This document shows positions 1-10,344 of a stretch of DNA of 64,000 bases, piece by piece; the first letter of the stretch is position 1; each line of letters starts with the position of its first letter. The DNA lies in the NCBI RefSeq assembly GCF_000001735.4, contig NC_003076.8:17425835-17489834 (forward strand), written 5' to 3'. The translations under genes were made by a program, and so were the position numbers. The notes beneath the pieces were generated by a model that saw only the letters and a program-made list of their open reading frames with translations, did no database searches and was not told the DNA's origin. This DNA is from Arabidopsis thaliana (Eukaryota; Streptophyta; Magnoliopsida; Brassicales; Brassicaceae).

Positions 1-347
1 CAGGAGCTCAAAGAGATTTGCCTCATAAAGATATCTCTAAAGACAAAACAAAGTTGTTTGATCTCTGTTTCAGACAACTGACCAAATTCTCTCTAGCTTC
101 AAGCAACTTATTGATCACCGAGTTTTAAGTACTCATTAATAACTGAAAGAGATCACATAGGTATTTTAGAAAAGTTAAAACAAGATTCATTCATGTCCTC
201 ACATAACTCCCCAAATCAAAAAACAGAAACATAGAAAATTTTAAACTTCTTTAACTCTTTGCGGTATAATTCAAATATGGTATAAAACTCTTTGCGGTAG
301 AAATGATGATGTTACGGTTTAAGCATTGAAGCTTGTGTATGTGTATC
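1..347. other. Flank and 3' UTR of the DUF2828 gene
   Basis: No convincing coding region. The part next to position 348 is probably the 3' UTR of the minus-strand gene that ends there. Nothing else was recognised. Confidence 0.5.
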
Positions 348-2315
348 TCAGTCAAAAACAACAAGCTTCTTATACTCCTCACCTTTGATGGCAATCCACA
401 TGACATCTTCAGGATTCACGATCCCACCTTCTTCAAGAAACAGAGTCAGTAGATTCTTCGAAAACCCGCTAACCATAGCTACTCCTTTCTGGTTAGCAAC
501 CACCGGAGTAGCCGATGAGTCTCTTAAGTTCCAAAATACCATTTCTGGAACATTCTGAAAACCCTTCTCTTTATACTTCCTCTGAACCACCTCATAATCT
601 GTCTCCCATTTCTCCTTGGACCGTTCCTTCGATATCTTCAATCGGTCCTCCACACTCAGATGGTAACTCACCTCCGAATGGCTGTTTGCCATTGCATCAT
701 CAAACTCCATGTCGCTGAACACAAACAACCGCTTGATCATCTGGTCATCGGTTAAGTTATTCTCGACTGCAACTTCTAGAATACGATCAAACACTATCTG
801 AAAATCCGTGTTCATTCCCCATTCCATTTCTCTAACAAACTGAGTCTTTTCTCTCAGACTCGAACCCGTGACAATATGCAGCTCCGGGTTTTCGCTAAAG
901 GTGATAACTTTCCCTTTCCACGGCTCTTCACTAAGCTCCGAAACCAGTAACCCGAGCGCTACACAAACCTCCATAGGTGTACCAGACATACTTCCAGAGA
1001 CATCACAAACCGCCAGTGAATTCTTAAGCTTCCCTTTCTTAGCAAGATCATCAACCATTCTCGCCCATTGAAGTTCTGCAACTTCCGCACCAACTTCACT
1101 CCCACTATCATCCTCCAGCTGGTTGATTATCTGATGAGGAAGCAACGCACCAGCCGCAATCTTCTTCTTTCCGGACTTCACATCCTCCAAAAACTCGGTA
1201 AACCTCTCGCTATCATGTTCCTCAAACAGCTTCTTGTAATTCTTCATAGCAACAGAAGGAACTCTATTATACTTCAACAAATTCCATTCCTTAGCACTCA
1301 TGAACAACTCCGGAAACTCAAGCGCTTTATGCAACGGCACAAGAACTTCTTTCCTCAACCTATCTCTAATCCTATACGCATAATGCGCTTCTTCGATACC
1401 TTCATACTCCTCTCTAGGAAACATCCTTCTAGCAATTGCCTCACATATCAAAGTAGCCTTATCATACGAAGAATCAACCGAAGGACACCATTTCGAAGCT
1501 AAACTAATCTTAGTCAACCCATTCGAATTCAAATACTTCAAATCCGATTTCAACAAAACCGCAAACAAATCCGCAATTCTATCAAACAGTAATCTGTAAT
1601 TAGCATCAGAGTTATACCTCGTTACCGCCTTTTTCGCCTTTTCGAACTCTCTCTGTTTCCTTAAAGCTCTAGCCTTTACCTTATCAACAGAACCACCAAT
1701 CTCCTCCGCATTTTCCAGAATCCGATCTTCCATTTCACCGGAAATCTCAGACTTTTTCTCTCTCTTCCCTTTGAATTTCCTTTGAACCCTCTTCCTCCAA
1801 ACCCGATTCTTCCCTCTCTCCATATTCTGACCTTCCAAGATCCGAAACAGAATCTCAGGCAGATCTTTGAAATACCCAAAATCAACGAGAGCAGGGACAT
1901 TCAAAGCTAGGGTTTTTGGATGATTCTTGTAAAGCCAAAAAGCAGCTGTGTAAAACCCTTCTTTGTCTGATTTCCCAGTTCCTCTAACACCTCTGAGATT
2001 GCAGATAAGCTTCAACGTAGTCAACGGATCGTGAGACCAAGAAATTGCTAGCCTTTGGATCAGATCATCGGGAGATGTGTCGGGGACGATGTGGAAGAAG
2101 AAATCGAGACATGGGTTCCCGGAGGAGAGAAATGTCGGCGAGAAATTCTCCGTTAGACCCATTGGTGGTGGTTCTTCGAGGTTTAGTGTAGCGGTTTGGG
2201 AGATTAGAGTGTTTTCATCGGAAATATGGGTTTCCGGTGAATGGATTGGTTTGATGATCGGTGAATTTCCGGCGACGGAAGGTGGACCAAGAAGGATCGT
2301 AGTGGAAGAAGCCAT
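348..2315 (-). CDS. DUF2828 / vWA-domain protein (TROVE-like), 655 aa
   Basis: Single-exon gene of 655 codons. The N-terminal 60 residues are low-complexity and Ser/Pro-rich. A helical, basic middle region (about 130-430) matches the plant DUF2828 family, including a Lys/Arg-rich stretch near 170-230. From about residue 440 a von Willebrand factor A fold begins with the metal-binding DxSxS motif (seen as CDVSGSMSGTP), followed by the typical vWA core to the C terminus. In animals the same architecture (helical repeats plus vWA) is found in the Ro60/TROVE RNA-binding proteins. An RNA-linked role here is only inference. The start is the first ATG of the open frame; the upstream sequence on the minus strand is TC-rich. 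Length is normal for the family and no defect is visible. In memory this is AT5G43400. Confidence 0.93.
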   Translation of the reverse strand: MASSTTILLGPPSVAGNSPIIKPIHSPETHISDENTLISQTATLNLEEPPPMGLTENFSPTFLSSGNPCLDFFFHIVPDTSPDDLIQRLAISWSHDPLTTLKLICNLRGVRGTGKSDKEGFYTAAFWLYKNHPKTLALNVPALVDFGYFKDLPEILFRILEGQNMERGKNRVWRKRVQRKFKGKREKKSEISGEMEDRILENAEEIGGSVDKVKARALRKQREFEKAKKAVTRYNSDANYRLLFDRIADLFAVLLKSDLKYLNSNGLTKISLASKWCPSVDSSYDKATLICEAIARRMFPREEYEGIEEAHYAYRIRDRLRKEVLVPLHKALEFPELFMSAKEWNLLKYNRVPSVAMKNYKKLFEEHDSERFTEFLEDVKSGKKKIAAGALLPHQIINQLEDDSGSEVGAEVAELQWARMVDDLAKKGKLKNSLAVCDVSGSMSGTPMEVCVALGLLVSELSEEPWKGKVITFSENPELHIVTGSSLREKTQFVREMEWGMNTDFQIVFDRILEVAVENNLTDDQMIKRLFVFSDMEFDDAMANSHSEVSYHLSVEDRLKISKERSKEKWETDYEVVQRKYKEKGFQNVPEMVFWNLRDSSATPVVANQKGVAMVSGFSKNLLTLFLEEGGIVNPEDVMWIAIKGEEYKKLVVFD

Positions 2316-2373
2316 TGAAACAGAGGAAAATGCGATGGTGATGCTCTCAAAGGTTTTGACTTTGAAGCTTTAG

Positions 2374-2747
2374 AGAGAGATTTTTGCTTCGAATCATGTA
2401 GGAGACGTGGCATATTTCTAACGACGTGGCCATGTGTCTTTATTTAACTAGTGTGGGCCAATGGCCATTTCACCTTATTAAATTAGTTAACTAAAAAATA
2501 CCGTAAATTGTAAGTTTTCTTTCTATTGATATCTTTGTTAAATTACTCTTTTTCTATGTTTTATTTATGTAATTTTATCCATTTTTATTTTTATTTTAAG
2601 GTAGTATTCGCATATTTATGACCATCAAAAAAAATTATTAAAAGAATTTATTATTATTTTTATTTTTATTTTTTTTGACAGTAAATTTATATTTTATTCC
2701 AACAAAATTTTTTTTATATAAATTAATTTTTATCTTTATAATTTCAA
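2374..2747. other. AT-rich intergenic spacer
   Basis: Short promoter region of the DUF2828 gene followed by very AT-rich sequence with poly-T and poly-A runs. No gene, RNA or transposon boundary was recognised. Confidence 0.5.
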
Positions 2748-3263
2748 TCATTGTAGTGAAGATGTTTTTTTACCACAGTTTTGATATTCCGAAATACAAG
2801 GTTGATTAGGAATATTGGCATCAATTGTATCCATAACATGTAACATATACACGCACATATTACAGCTTAGGTCGCAATACGCTGCATCACATTGACAGTT
2901 GATCCTGCATTCTTCGTTTGTCGCACAGACATCTCCAACCGCAAGATTGTGTCCTTAAAATAAAAAAAAAACATTTAAAAAAATTTGTAAAAAAAAAAAT
3001 TGAGACTAAAATTTTAAGAACAAACTACAATTGATATTAAATGTATACTTTCATTTAATTTTAGTCTTTTTAGGTTCAATTCATTTGTAAAATGCTTTTT
3101 ATTAACAAAGATTATTTTCAACTTTCAACTATTGGTAAAGAGATATGTAAAATTCTAGTGGTTTGTTTGAAAATGTTATTGTTGGTAATGTATGTATACT
3201 TACGGAAGACGACGACAAGAAGAGATCACATAATAGGAGAAGCTTAAATGAAATGTTATGCAT
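2748..3263 (-). CDS. Secreted cysteine-rich peptide (thionin/DEFL-like), 89 aa, two exons
   Basis: Exon 1 is 3200-3263 and exon 2 is 2748-2953 on the minus strand; together they make 90 codons including the stop. Exon 1 encodes a hydrophobic signal peptide (MHNISFKLLLLCDLFLSSSS). Exon 2 encodes a mature part with a tight cysteine cluster (CATNEECRINCQCDAAYCDL, then CNMC) and two more Cys near the C terminus, a pattern of plant thionin-like or defensin-like peptides. The signal-exon-plus-Cys-exon structure is usual for these families. The frame is only kept if the donor is the second of two overlapping GT sites (GTAA|GTATAC) and the acceptor is TTTTAAG. Use of the stronger first donor would give a frame without the cysteines. 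I infer an apoplastic peptide, perhaps defence or pollen related. Probably the annotated thionin-family gene next to AT5G43400. Confidence 0.65.
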
Positions 3264-4307
3264 TTTCGAAGTAATTGTTATTTTGCTTTAGATGGTGAAG
3301 TTAAGTATTATTGCATTTCATCTCTTTCTTATAGTCCATTCCATCTCTTTTTAAAAAGTAACGTTTGTATCAAGATTTGACTTACCAAATCTTACCAAAA
3401 CAAATCGTTTTATCAAGATTTGACTTGCCATTTACAGGTCGAAATATTATCTGTGTATTTAAAGATTTGAGTTTGACTTACAAATTTTTTACTATTAATA
3501 TCATGGAAATCTAGTGAAAGTTAATTAATATTGGAATTAGATTAAGAAATCTAATATAAATTCTACTACACATTTTATGTTTCAGTCATCATCTTTCTTT
3601 CAATAAATTTATTGCACATTTCAAGTTTTCATGACATGACGTTGAAACTAATTTTGTCAAATCAACATAAAATTCAGTATTTATGTGTTAACGTGTAAAA
3701 TTGAAAATTTATATAATAATTATTAAGTATTGTTAAAAGAAATATATAAATATTATATATATAGTTTTTTTTAGCGAATACTTGATTTCATTCTTTCAAA
3801 TAAAATCCAAGTACAAAGAAAAGATTTAAATATCCCAAAGTTTGAAACATTACAAAGAATGGCATTCTCAATGCCATCAGAAAATTATATTTTATATGTT
3901 GTAATTTGTAAGAATATAAGATATTTAAGTACTAGTTCGGGTACTTAAACTATAAGAAAGATTTTAAGTTTGTCCAAAATAAAAATAAAAAATAAGTTTG
4001 TCCAAAAAAAACTATAAAAAAGATGATGATCATGATATTGCCTATAAGAAAGTAGTCCTACTTTATTTAGTTATGAATTTATAAAACAATTTTAAAAAAT
4101 CTAATGTTTTTTCTATTAGTTATAACATTTGTAAATAATTTAAAAATCTAATATTATTAAATTAGTGATTTAAAATTATTTTTTAGCACGGTTCAAAAGT
4201 TATAGCAGCGGTTCAAGAGTGTATGGTCGCTTTAGTAGAAATATATCAATATGGCGGGAAGAAACTCATCTAAGAACTTCCTTTGAAAAACTGCAGATGT
4301 AGTGGCC
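3264..4307. other. Intergenic region
   Basis: AT-rich spacer with no supported gene. The part nearest 3264 should hold the promoter of the Cys-rich peptide gene. TAA at 4308-4310 is the left target duplication of the next element. Confidence 0.5.
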
Positions 4308-4585
4308 TAAGAGCACCCCCATTGGAACACCTTAATTAAGGATTCCTTAGAATTTTTTATTATTAAATTGTGAGTAAATGAAAGTTTAGAGTTTTTGTTG
4401 AATTATTGTATTTTTTGTTGTTTAATGGTGGAATCCTTAAGAGGGTTTCTTAAAAAAAATATATATATATATATTATATTATTGTGTAAGGAGAATCACA
4501 TTTCAAAATCAGACATAACTAATCAAAACCAAACATCAAACGATCACATTCAAAAGCAAATACAGAAGCATAAGAAGAAACATAC

Positions 4586-4684
4586 TTCAAGAGTCAACTC
4601 ATCACGCTCCACATGTATCTTCACTGGTTCTGTCATAAACTTGGATGTCATCTCCAAAATCTCGTGAGAAAGAGTTGCAGAAAC
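4586..4684 (-). pseudogene. Captured exon of an eIF4A-III-type DEAD-box helicase
   Basis: Thirty-three uninterrupted codons on the minus strand (start [16 protein letters not shown], end RDELTLE) followed at once by a GTATGT donor. This matches the region after the SAT motif III of eukaryotic initiation factor 4A-III, where the normal protein reads [20 protein letters not shown]. Three or four substitutions are visible by eye. It is a fragment with no helicase core, lying inside the Harbinger-like element, and would be non-functional as a helicase. The exon-end donor shows that genomic DNA rather than mRNA was captured. Confidence 0.75.
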
Positions 4685-4919
4685 CAAGCAAAAAGAAAAA
4701 AAATAGAAAAAAAATATTGGTGTTTGAGTTTTGATTGCTTGAAAAGAAAGATAAAAGAGATAAAGTACACAAGTTTGATACATTCTTCATAAACACATTT
4801 TGAGAAGCTAACTCAAAGCTAACAAAGTTAAACTGAAAGCCATATACTGATTCTGTTTTGCCATTCACAAAATTCAAAGCCAAAGTTAAACTCAAAGTCG
4901 TATTCATTCATTGAGAGCA

Positions 4920-5046
4920 TTGAGAGCAAAGCGTGAAGCTTCCTGAGAACATTGACCTTGTCCCTGAGGTAATAAAGTTTGGCTCTTCTTACTTTCTTCT
5001 TGTTCACCACCTTAATCTTCCTAAGGTTTGGAGAATACTTGTCACC
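4920..5046 (-). pseudogene. Captured fragment of organellar ribosomal protein bL19
   Basis: The minus-strand frame reads KYSPNLRKIKVVNKKKVRRA, then KLYYLRDKVNVLRK. That is the conserved C terminus of bacterial-type L19 (usual form [26 protein letters not shown]). Plants carry nuclear genes for mitochondrial and plastid L19. No N-terminal part is present and the reading continues into unrelated sequence, so this is a captured fragment. It lies between the other two fragments and in the same orientation. Confidence 0.75.
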
Positions 5047-5167
5047 AAACACCACCAGTTACATCAGTATTTTCAATGACCAAGGCAAAAAAAAACATAC
5101 AAAACATGGTGGCTCTTGAGCTATAATAATGCTACGAGATTCTAACAAGGGAACAGTTGTAACTTAC

Positions 5168-5215
5168 ACTAGAATCTTTTCCTCCATCGAAACTAAAGGC
5201 GACCTCTTCAACCAT
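5168..5215 (-). pseudogene. Captured exon piece of a FAD-synthase/PAPS-reductase-family gene
   Basis: Sixteen codons, MVEEVAFSFDGGKDSS, end exactly at a GTAAGT donor. The motif EEVAFSFNGGKDST is the nucleotide-binding P-loop-like site of the plant PAPS reductase/FAD synthetase-like family (as in AT5G03430, from memory). The Asn to Asp change and the very short length mark it as a captured remnant. The match is short, so the assignment is moderate. Confidence 0.55.
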
Positions 5216-6195
5216 AATGTAATGTTTGTCAACATACACAAACAAGGAACATGGCAAGCAACTATACAAAAGTTATTGGATTAGAATGACAACAACTATA
5301 ACTGATTATATCTTTCCAATCCAATCGATGAAACAATGCCAAAACATCATAAAACTCTTGCATTTAAAAAGTATATCATTAGAGAAACACTAAAAGCTAC
5401 GATCATTATAGATCAATCATCTTCTCAAATCATACTAGTAACTTTATTTGAGATCAATGATCTTCTCAAATTCCTTTCCACTAATTCCAGAAAAATATCT
5501 ATCAACGTTTAAATTTCAATAACAACATCTGACTTTCAAAGTTCAATCACATCAACAGAATTTAAATCTCCAGAAACAAATCAAACAACCACACACCAAA
5601 CAGATAGCATCATACCTTCAGAAAACGATTTGGTTCATCAAAGTCTCTGATTTAGTTCATCGAAGTCGCAGATGTTGAGCACCGTCGGAAAGGGGACGAG
5701 TTTCTTCGGTGATGTCTAATTAAACGGTTAGATTCATACCTTTAGAAAGCGATTGGACCATGGCTTCACACCAATCTCTGATTTGGTTCACAGTACTTTC
5801 CGATTTGCTTCACCAAACTCGTTCAAGTTGACCACCGGCGGTTGAAAGGTTGAGGACGGTGGATGATAAACGAATTCCATCAATATAATGGAATGATTTG
5901 ATGAACAAAAATGCGTGAGTTGATGAACGTCACAGAGCTCAATCGCCATCGCAACATAAAAGAGAAGAGAGAGATCGAGAAATAAGAAGAAACACGGGCG
6001 CAGGAAATAAAAATTGTAATGTCAAAACAGACATCCAATAATAAATGGCCACATCATCGAACTTTAACACCAAGAAAAACTCTAAGCTTAGGTTCGCACC
6101 TAACCTTATATCTTATTTTTCATTTAATTTTTGCCTAATTTTGTTAAGGATTTTTGCTAAGAAATCATCAAGGTCCCCCACTGGACCTGCTCTAA

Positions 6196-6649
6196 TGCAG
6201 CATGATCAACACATCGCTAGAGATATTAGCATGATCCAAATGCTATGATTTGACTCGGATGAGTCATAGGTCGATCATGTTCGAACCTATTATGTATTTA
6301 ATTGATTTTTATATATTTTCTAACATCAGTTTCTCTTCTCTAGAGTTGGATTTAGCTCCAAACTTTCCTCTTGATATTTTGGATTGCCACTGTAGTGAAG
6401 AATTCTTTACATCTATCTTTTATCTTTATGTTTACGTACGTCTTTTTATTTGTTCTTCATCATTTTTAGTAGCTAGTCTTTTTATTGGATCATGGTTAAT
6501 GTTAGATTAGGATGATTTGATGGTTAGATGATGATGATTTTTATGTTATTAATGCTAGTTTTGACATGATTACCTAAAATCTAGAATTTAAGCAATTCAT
6601 GGTAGAAAAGTGTTATATTTATGAATTTGAAGTACTTTAACGACAATTG
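6196..6649. other. Spacer between two transposable elements
   Basis: About 450 bases of AT-rich DNA between the Harbinger-like element and the TRIM. Open frames here show no recognisable family. AGGAT at 6650-6654 is the left target duplication of the TRIM. Confidence 0.4.
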
Positions 6650-6654
6650 AGGAT

Positions 6655-7012
6655 TGTAACTCCGCAGTTTTAGGAATATGATAGTGCATACAGAGAGGTT
6701 TAAAAGAATTGATTTGACCACCTATTTTCACCAAAGTAAACTTATCTTTTCGCTCAAATGTCATGAGAGAACTCCACAGTTAAGCGTTTTTAAGTTGGAA
6801 TAATTTCAGGATGAGTGACCTTCCGGAAAGTGATTGTCAGAACTATACGAGTGAGGACAAAGCATGGAAAAAGATCAAGTGGTGATTTGTAGGATCGGTA
6901 AACAAGTCTTTACAGCCTCACAGACGTAGTGGACCGACCGTCGGGCAAGGATGAGCCCACATGACCAAATGAGGACATGGGGCTCACTGGTAGGGACGGT
7001 CGGGGCATTACA
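6655..7012 (+). repeat. Left terminal repeat of the TRIM
   Basis: Begins TGTAAC and ends ATTACA; recurs at 7125-7458 with the same order of landmarks (CAGAGAGGTTTA, AACTCCACA, GGACCGACC, CACTGGTAGG). Confidence 0.75.
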
Positions 7013-7124
7013 AGTGGTATTAGAGCTGAACCCAAACGAGTGTGGAGTCAAGAAGACTCACACCGTCGGGAGTGACGGTCTTGGTGTGCAACAAGAACAT
7101 TGCGATCTGTTAGCGGGGATGAAT

Positions 7125-7458
7125 CGTAAAACCCCGGTTTCAGAAATATGGTGGTGCATGCAGAGAGGTTTATAGAATTGATTTAGTCACCTCTGTCACC
7201 AAAGTGTGCTTATTTTTTTGATTAAACGTTTTGAGAAAACTCCACAATTAAACGTGCTTGGGATGAAATAATATCAGGATGGGTGATATTCCGGAAAGTG
7301 AGAACAAAACCTGAAGAAAGATCATGTGAGTATTTGTAAGATCGTTAAACAAGTCTTTAAAACCTCCCAGAAGTAGCGGACCGACCATCGGACAGGATGG
7401 ATCCACGGGTCCGAAAGAGGACGTGGGGCCCACTGGTAGGAACGGTCATGGGGTTACA
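7125..7458 (+). repeat. Right terminal repeat of the TRIM
   Basis: Second copy of the repeat, ending GGTTACA. It is followed directly by the right AGGAT target duplication. Confidence 0.75.
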
Positions 7459-7460
7459 AG

Positions 7461-7510
7461 GATTAGGATGTTTAGTGAACTAATTAGGATTAGGATGTTT
7501 AGTGAACTAA
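7461..7510 (+). repeat. Two tandem copies of a 23-base unit
   Basis: Positions 7461-7483 and 7488-7510 are identical (unit starts GATTAGGATGTTTAGTG), four bases apart. The first copy overlaps the right target duplication of the TRIM. Likely a local replication slip. Confidence 0.85.
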
Positions 7511-9175
7511 CTGGAATTGTTATTAATACACATTAATTATCTAATGATTTGAACCGAAGTTATGACAATTATGTTGTTACTGAATAAAGTGATTAGTGTG
7601 TCACGGAAGTGGAATAGCCATATCTGTAAGTTTCATGCATGTTCCAGGATGGTGCTTAATTCAACCGTTTGCATCATTGTTTGATTGTTAAGAAACATCT
7701 TGTGTTCCCTTCAACAACCTCTTTTCCATTTCTCCCCGAGCACTTGTTTATGAACTTAAAACATGTTCGATTAAATTTTCAAAAGTTGTAAGTTTATGAA
7801 ATTCAAATCAAATTTTAAACTACTAACAAACAAATCATTATACGTCTCTTCAAGTGTAAGCCTACAAAAAAATAATACATGTACATTAAGTGAAAAGTAT
7901 AAGAGAGCTCGATCATCTCGTGAAATGGCAGGAGTCATAGTCTCCACGAATTTGGATTTATCATAGACAAAAAAATTGAGGATAAATTTTGTCCCGCCTG
8001 ATGCAGGATGCTGACTTGAACCGTTCATGGGTGTCAAGTTATTTATACTCACATTGTTCCATGTTCACCTCCATATCAACACCTCTATACTTATTATCAT
8101 TGATATGCTCTCCTTTCTCAACATTGAAGCATCATTCTCATTATTAATATCACATCACTGTTCTTATAACACACTTAAGCATGTCATTGGTTGAGATTTA
8201 GTCAAATCTTCCTCCCGTTTATTCTTCTATCTTTTATCATATCCAGGAACATGTTTTCTAGTGATATACTATGGGCATAGCCTTTCTACAAATAATTAGA
8301 GAAGCTATACTAAGAAGATTAAAACTGGAAAGAAAAAACAATTATGTAAACAAATCTTTTATTTAAAAATCTTAAAAAATATTAGAATATAAAGTAGGAA
8401 TTGTTAACACTTCCAATTCCCAATTTTCAAATGCAGTATTTTATCATCATATTATTTTGAATCAAACTCTCGATTAAGTCATAATGTGTATCACCTAAGA
8501 AACAAACAGTAATATGTATCACCTAGCTAGTTCATCATTGACCAAATCTAGCCGGGACTTACTCTACTTTTATCCATGACCAAATCTAGTTGTATTCCTT
8601 TTTATTTCAAAGAAAATCTAGTTGTATTTCTTATTATTCTACAAAAAATTGAAAGAAGAAAAATAAAAGTTTTGAGTGGTAAATGATGGTAAGACATATA
8701 CCATTTTAGTAGTTGTCAACAGTAATAAAAAATTAGTAGTATTAAAAGCAGTACTGTCATTTGTTTCTATTGTTACCTCTTTTAAAAATATTTTGATATT
8801 GTCTATCGTTTTTTCTACCAGATAAAAACTCTTATTGCTTTGTATCCGATCAATAAGACTTGAAATGTGAAATATGTATAATTCACTACAAGGATTAGTA
8901 ACTGCAAATGTTATATTTTATTGATCATCATGATCTGAAACATATCAGATCATATAATCTACATATCAACGGATGCTCTCATATAATCTCACTATTTTCA
9001 ATTATGTATTCTCGAAAAACAATTAAGACCACCAGTCGGTCGATTTCATTCCAAACCATAGATTCATGCTCGAATCATGATCATAAGATTATTGCATATA
9101 ATTTATTTTCATACATACTAATTATTTCTTATACTTTGTTACTTTCGTTAGAAATAATCATGAATTATATCTCGC
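7511..9175. other. Intergenic region downstream of ERF96
   Basis: AT-rich. A minus-strand frame at 7771-8052 has no recognisable domain and I do not call it a gene. The end near 9175 will include the 3' UTR of the ERF gene. Confidence 0.4.
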
Positions 9176-9571
9176 TCATTTCTTCTTGCCCTTGTTAGGT
9201 TTCTCTCCTTCCTCAAGGAGCTCCTCCAAAACACTATCATCCAAGTACTCAAATTCAAAAACTTGCCTAGAAGAAGAAGAAGCGGAGGCGGAGGCGGAGG
9301 AAGATCCAGCCATGGCGGTGGAAGAAGAGACACCACTCCCCATGTTATACTCATGAGGGAAGTTAAGGATTGCTGCTTGGCCTCTCATGGAGTAAGCAGC
9401 TTGGTCATAGGCTCTAGCCGCTTCCTCTGCCGTATCGAACGTTCCAAGCCACACACGTTCACCGTGCTTCCTCGAATCTCGTATCTCTGCTGCATATTTT
9501 CCCCAAGGTCGTCTCCGAACTCCCCGGTACTTTCCATGCTCGGCACCGACACCTCGACCTCCTTGATCCAT
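9176..9571 (-). CDS. ERF96: AP2/ERF transcription factor, group IX, 131 aa (ERF96)
   Basis: Small single-exon ERF. The AP2 DNA-binding domain occupies about residues 14-72, with the three-strand core [20 protein letters not shown], the ERF-type Ala and Asp in strands 2 and 3, and the helix [17 protein letters not shown] serine-rich linker (about 82-100) follows, then an acidic EDLL-type activation motif ([17 protein letters not shown]) and a basic tail. This small AP2-plus-EDLL layout is typical of the ERF95/96/97/98 group. These bind GCC boxes and act as positive regulators in jasmonate/ethylene defence and ABA responses (family knowledge). The start is the only ATG in frame ahead of the AP2 domain. 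The gene is intact. Confidence 0.95.
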
Positions 9572-9723
9572 ATATTAATGACTTTTTGCGTGTTTGTATG
9601 TGTTTGTGTATAGGCGTGAGAATGTTGGACAATGAACAAGGATTGTTCTTGCGTTTCGTGTTATCTCGTAGACGTGTTTGTGTGTTTTTCTGTTACATGT
9701 GTTTGACGGGCTTTGTTTGGGAA

Positions 9724-9730
9724 ATTTATA
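9724..9730 (-). promoter_or_regulatory. Putative TATA box of ERF96
   Basis: TATAAAT on the minus strand about 155 bases before the ATG. Position and sequence fit a plant core promoter; not otherwise supported. Confidence 0.45.
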
Positions 9731-9960
9731 GGCAGGGAAACAAATGTGGGTCCTAATTAGAAACCTAATATTGGCCCTCGACACCTCTATATAATGAAAG
9801 AATATAAGTATATAATAACTCCATTGAGATCTTAAATTTTTCTTACTCAGTTGAAAATTCATCTTTTAGATTCTGTTTAAATTCAAAGAAATGCTATGCT
9901 TCTGGATTCGTGGTCATGTTTACAGGTAACCACATTTAATTTGGTTTATTTTGTATGTAA

Positions 9961-9965
<5 letters not shown>

Positions 9966-9991
<26 letters not shown>
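9966..9991. repeat. (TA)n microsatellite
   Basis: About 13 TA units in the promoter-distal region of ERF96. Likely length-polymorphic between accessions. Confidence 0.9.
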
Positions 9992-10344
9992 CAAATTATT
10001 TACAACCATATGTATATCTTTCGGACTCTTCCCGGGACAGGTTGGAGAAAATAACATAAGCTCAGGTCGGAATCGCTGAAAACTCATAGACAACAAGATA
10101 TACAAACGTTATATTTCGCTCTTAGATTTGGTGGCCAAATGAACGAACACTAAATAAATCCCTATAATTCATATTTTTAGGATTTGTTAGCAAACTCAAT
10201 TGGGAAATTTAGTTTTTAAGTCTAAAATCCGAACATAAATGGAAACCAAACTTCTATTTTGAAACCACCGATTTGGAAAAGCTGAATCCAAACCAATTTA
10301 CGAATATCGTTTTGGTTCGGGGTTGTTGCTCAAGACCTACATAT

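Larger units (their letters stand above)
4311..6192 (-). mobile_element. PIF/Harbinger-like non-autonomous element carrying host gene fragments
   Basis: The element begins GAGCACCCCCATTGG and its other end, read in reverse, begins GAGCAGGTCCAGTGG: imperfect terminal inverted repeats matching at 10 of 15 positions. It is flanked by TAA on both sides (4308-4310 and 6193-6195), the 3-bp target duplication typical of PIF/Harbinger. It has no transposase. Inside, all on the minus strand and in this 5' to 3' order, are exon pieces resembling a FAD-synthase/PAPS-reductase-family gene, organellar ribosomal protein L19 and the helicase eIF4A-III, each entered separately. A GC-richer stretch (about 5640-5990) lies upstream of them on that strand and could act as a 5' leader. 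The superfamily call rests on TSD length and the terminal GAGCA only. Confidence 0.7.
6655..7458 (+). mobile_element. TRIM (terminal-repeat retrotransposon in miniature), Katydid-like
   Basis: A fossil LTR-type element without coding capacity. Two similar direct repeats (6655-7012 and 7125-7458) flank 112 bases of internal sequence. Directly after the left repeat is a sequence close to the primer binding site for initiator tRNA-Met (from 7015), and a purine-rich tract precedes the right repeat. AGGAT is duplicated perfectly on both sides (6650-6654 and 7459-7463). Structurally it looks whole. By eye about a fifth of positions differ between the repeats, so the insertion is old, several million years or more. 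The Katydid name is from memory of the family described in Arabidopsis. Confidence 0.75.

Noticed and set aside
4395-5055. Several overlapping open frames inside the Harbinger-like element
   Set aside because: Only the exon pieces of eIF4A-III, L19 and the FAD-synthase-like gene show homology; the rest is intron or spacer sequence that happens to be open.
7771-8052. 93-codon minus-strand frame in the spacer before ERF96
   Set aside because: No domain, no supporting splice or promoter signals; codon content is not clearly protein-like.
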